DNA from: an uncultured Chloroflexota bacterium
Lineage (GTDB): Bacteria; Chloroflexota; Chloroflexia; Thermomicrobiales; UBA6265
Length of the DNA: 42,872 bases
Direction of reading: 5' to 3'
Assembly: GCA_937901745.1 (NCBI GenBank)
Contig: CALGSZ010000138.1
Coordinates: 1-42,872 of the forward strand
Position numbers and translations under genes: made by a program. Below, piece by piece: positions 41,471-42,872 of the stretch (positions are counted from its first letter, which is position 1; each line of letters begins with the position of its first letter). The notes beneath the pieces are model-generated. The model searched no databases. It worked only from the letters and a program-made list of their open reading frames with translations, and was not told the DNA's origin.

Positions 41471-41487
41471 TTGGTACGCGACTTGCG
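41471..41487 (+). promoter_or_regulatory. Sigma-54-like -24/-12 promoter sequence
   Basis: TTGGTACGCGACTTGCG contains GG and GC doublets exactly 10 bases apart and matches the TGGYACG-N4-TTGC pattern of sigma-54 promoters. It is 99 bases upstream of the DUF4397 gene. No RpoN or activator gene is in view and such matches arise by chance, so this is only a candidate. Confidence 0.25.
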
Positions 41488-41585
41488 TTTGCCCTCCCAG
41501 CGGCTCACGGGTACTCCGATCGACCGGAGACGCCGATGGACGGTCTATTCGGTTAGATCCATGAGCGAGCGCGGGAGGGCAAATT

Positions 41586-42872
41586 ATGAGCGGAAAGCAA
41601 GGACATGGATCAGGATATGGGTGGCTGCGCGTAGGCGCGGCCTTCCTTCTGATGCTCGGCGCGATGCTGGCGACGGTGTTTGGAGCCGGGCAGGCGGTGG
41701 CGCAAGAAGAGGCGGAGGCGGACGCAACCGTGCGCTTCGTCCACGCCTCTCCAGGCACGCCGAACGTGGACATCCTCGTCAATGGGCAGCCGGTCGCCGA
41801 GGATCTGGCGTACGGCGACGTGACCAACTTCGTGGCCGTGCCGGGTGGCGACCATACGGTGCAGGTCGTGCCAACGGGGCAGACCACGGAAGGGGCCGTC
41901 ATCGACACGGATCTCAATGTCGACAGCGGCGGTGCGTACATCTTCGTCGCGATGGGACGCCTGAACGATATCGAAGGCAACGTCTACGAGGTGAACCTGG
42001 ACGACCTCGACGAGGGGAAGGCGCGCGTTCGTGTCATCAACGCCTCGGCCGACGCTGGTGATATCGACGTCGCGATTTCCGGCGGCGATACGGTGGCTGA
42101 CGACGTCGGCTTCAGCGATACGAGCGATTACACCGATCTCGATACCGGCACGTACAGCTTGGACGTGAAGGACCAGGACGGGCGAGTGCTCGTCACCGCC
42201 GCTGACGTGCTGATTGACGCGGGCAACGCCTACGACATCATCACGCTGGGATTGCAGGAGGATCAAAGCCTCGCGCTGCTGCCGCTCGTCACCCGCGTCG
42301 CTGAGCCGTGTGCTTCGGTGCTCGGGCTCGAGGCGACGGCGGCAGATGCCTGCCTCCGCGTCGTCCATGCCATTCCGGGCGGGCCGGCCGTGGATGTGTA
42401 TGTGAACGGGTCGCCAGTGGTCGAGAACCTGACGTTCGGTATGGCGACAGAGTTTGCGACTGTTCCTGGCGGTGACGACCGGACGCTCGAAATCACCACG
42501 ACCGGAACGCCGCCGGGCGACGAGGATATCGTCGACCAGGAAGTCGACCTGACTGGCGGCACCGCGTACCAGATCGTCGCGATGGGCGATCCGGGCGACG
42601 TGAGCGCGGAAGTGATGCGGCTCGATCTGACGCCGGTGCCAGCCGGACAGGCGCGAGTCCGCGTGGTTCACGCTTCAACGGACTCGGGCAACGTTGACGT
42701 GGGCTTCGCGCAGGGCGAGACGCTGTTCGAGGACGTCGCCTTCAAGGACCGGCCGCCCTACAAGATCGTTAATGAGGGCGCGGTGACGTTGCAGGCTCGC
42801 GGGGCGGGCGAGGACACAATCCTGATCGAAGCTGATTCGGCGATCGAGGAGGGGCTGGTCTACGACATCATC
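41586..42872 (+). CDS. Secreted DUF4397 repeat protein, partial (runs off right end)
   Basis: 429 codons are visible, with no stop. A signal peptide (about 14-40, ending AVAQ) exports it. The body has four related units, beginning near residues 47 (TVRFVHASPGTPNVDILVNG), 146 (RVRVINASADAGDIDVAISG), 255 (CLRVVHAIPGGPAVDVYVNG) and 355 (RVRVVHASTDSGNVDVGFAQ), corresponding to two DUF4397 domains in tandem. The units are acidic, beta-rich and probably form Ig-like sandwiches on the cell surface. GGGAGGG lies 6 bases before the ATG. Function is unknown; cell-wall or polymer binding is a guess. Confidence 0.9.
   Translation, partial: MSGKQGHGSGYGWLRVGAAFLLMLGAMLATVFGAGQAVAQEEAEADATVRFVHASPGTPNVDILVNGQPVAEDLAYGDVTNFVAVPGGDHTVQVVPTGQTTEGAVIDTDLNVDSGGAYIFVAMGRLNDIEGNVYEVNLDDLDEGKARVRVINASADAGDIDVAISGGDTVADDVGFSDTSDYTDLDTGTYSLDVKDQDGRVLVTAADVLIDAGNAYDIITLGLQEDQSLALLPLVTRVAEPCASVLGLEATAADACLRVVHAIPGGPAVDVYVNGSPVVENLTFGMATEFATVPGGDDRTLEITTTGTPPGDEDIVDQEVDLTGGTAYQIVAMGDPGDVSAEVMRLDLTPVPAGQARVRVVHASTDSGNVDVGFAQGETLFEDVAFKDRPPYKIVNEGAVTLQARGAGEDTILIEADSAIEEGLVYDII

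Noticed and set aside
1..42872. CRISPR array, tRNA, rRNA, transposase or phage genes
   Set aside because: No regularly spaced direct repeats, no cloverleaf-type sequence, and no integrase or transposase motifs were seen on either strand.

Overview
The window is GC-rich chromosomal DNA, packed with mostly short operons and good GGAGG-type ribosome sites. Gene content points to Chloroflexota, most likely class Thermomicrobia (a Sphaerobacter-like organism): F420-type luciferase-like oxidoreductase, enolase-superfamily dehydratase beside a sugar ABC transporter, M24 and M20 hydrolases, DUF4397 secreted repeats, large LuxR/ATPase regulators and a DesK/NarL-type sensor pair. This placement is an inference from gene families, not from a marker gene.

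Layout. 1-4012 (minus) is an amino-sugar / peptidoglycan-recycling operon read murQ-nagK-nagA-SIS isomerase; the SIS gene leaves the window on the left. 4191-6293 (plus) is an animal-type haem peroxidase with an extra C-terminal domain of unknown family, convergent with a large LuxR-type ATPase regulator (6319-8832, minus). 9075-12014 holds an AAA ATPase, an HD-domain protein and a PLP decarboxylase. 12348-15035 is a two-component system preceded by a 333-base regulatory region with a 14-base direct repeat; it is followed by a 498-base region carrying four consecutive hairpins and then an HtrA-like protease (15534-16595) with a strong terminator. Two tiny membrane proteins follow.

17602-23587 (minus) is a carbohydrate ABC transporter operon (binding protein, two permeases, ATPase) ending in a mandelate racemase/muconate lactonizing family dehydratase: import followed by acid-sugar catabolism. 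23838-35192 is a metabolic region: a secreted duplicated-domain protein, a cyclase, a second PLP decarboxylase, a secreted GH114-like glycosidase, threonine dehydratase-like and M20 amidohydrolase enzymes, an Imm-5-like protein, a START-fold protein, and a tightly overlapping LLM oxidoreductase-HAD-MOSC-M24 operon.

35299-37704 (minus) is the most unusual part: a TIR-STAND NTPase gene, the type of architecture found in bacterial immune and signalling proteins, broken by an in-frame stop, a one-base shift, loss of the Walker B aspartate and a 3' junction with a fragment of another protein. It looks like a recently decayed defence-type gene. 37883-42872 holds a lipoprotein, two very small genes (one a 39-residue membrane protein), a DrrAB-type ABC exporter and a secreted DUF4397 repeat protein that runs off the right end.

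No tRNA, rRNA, CRISPR array, transposase or phage gene was seen. The best leads for something undescribed are the hairpin array before htrA, the haem peroxidase C-terminal domain with its own internal start signal, the in-phase direct repeats before the sensor kinase, and the decaying TIR-STAND gene.
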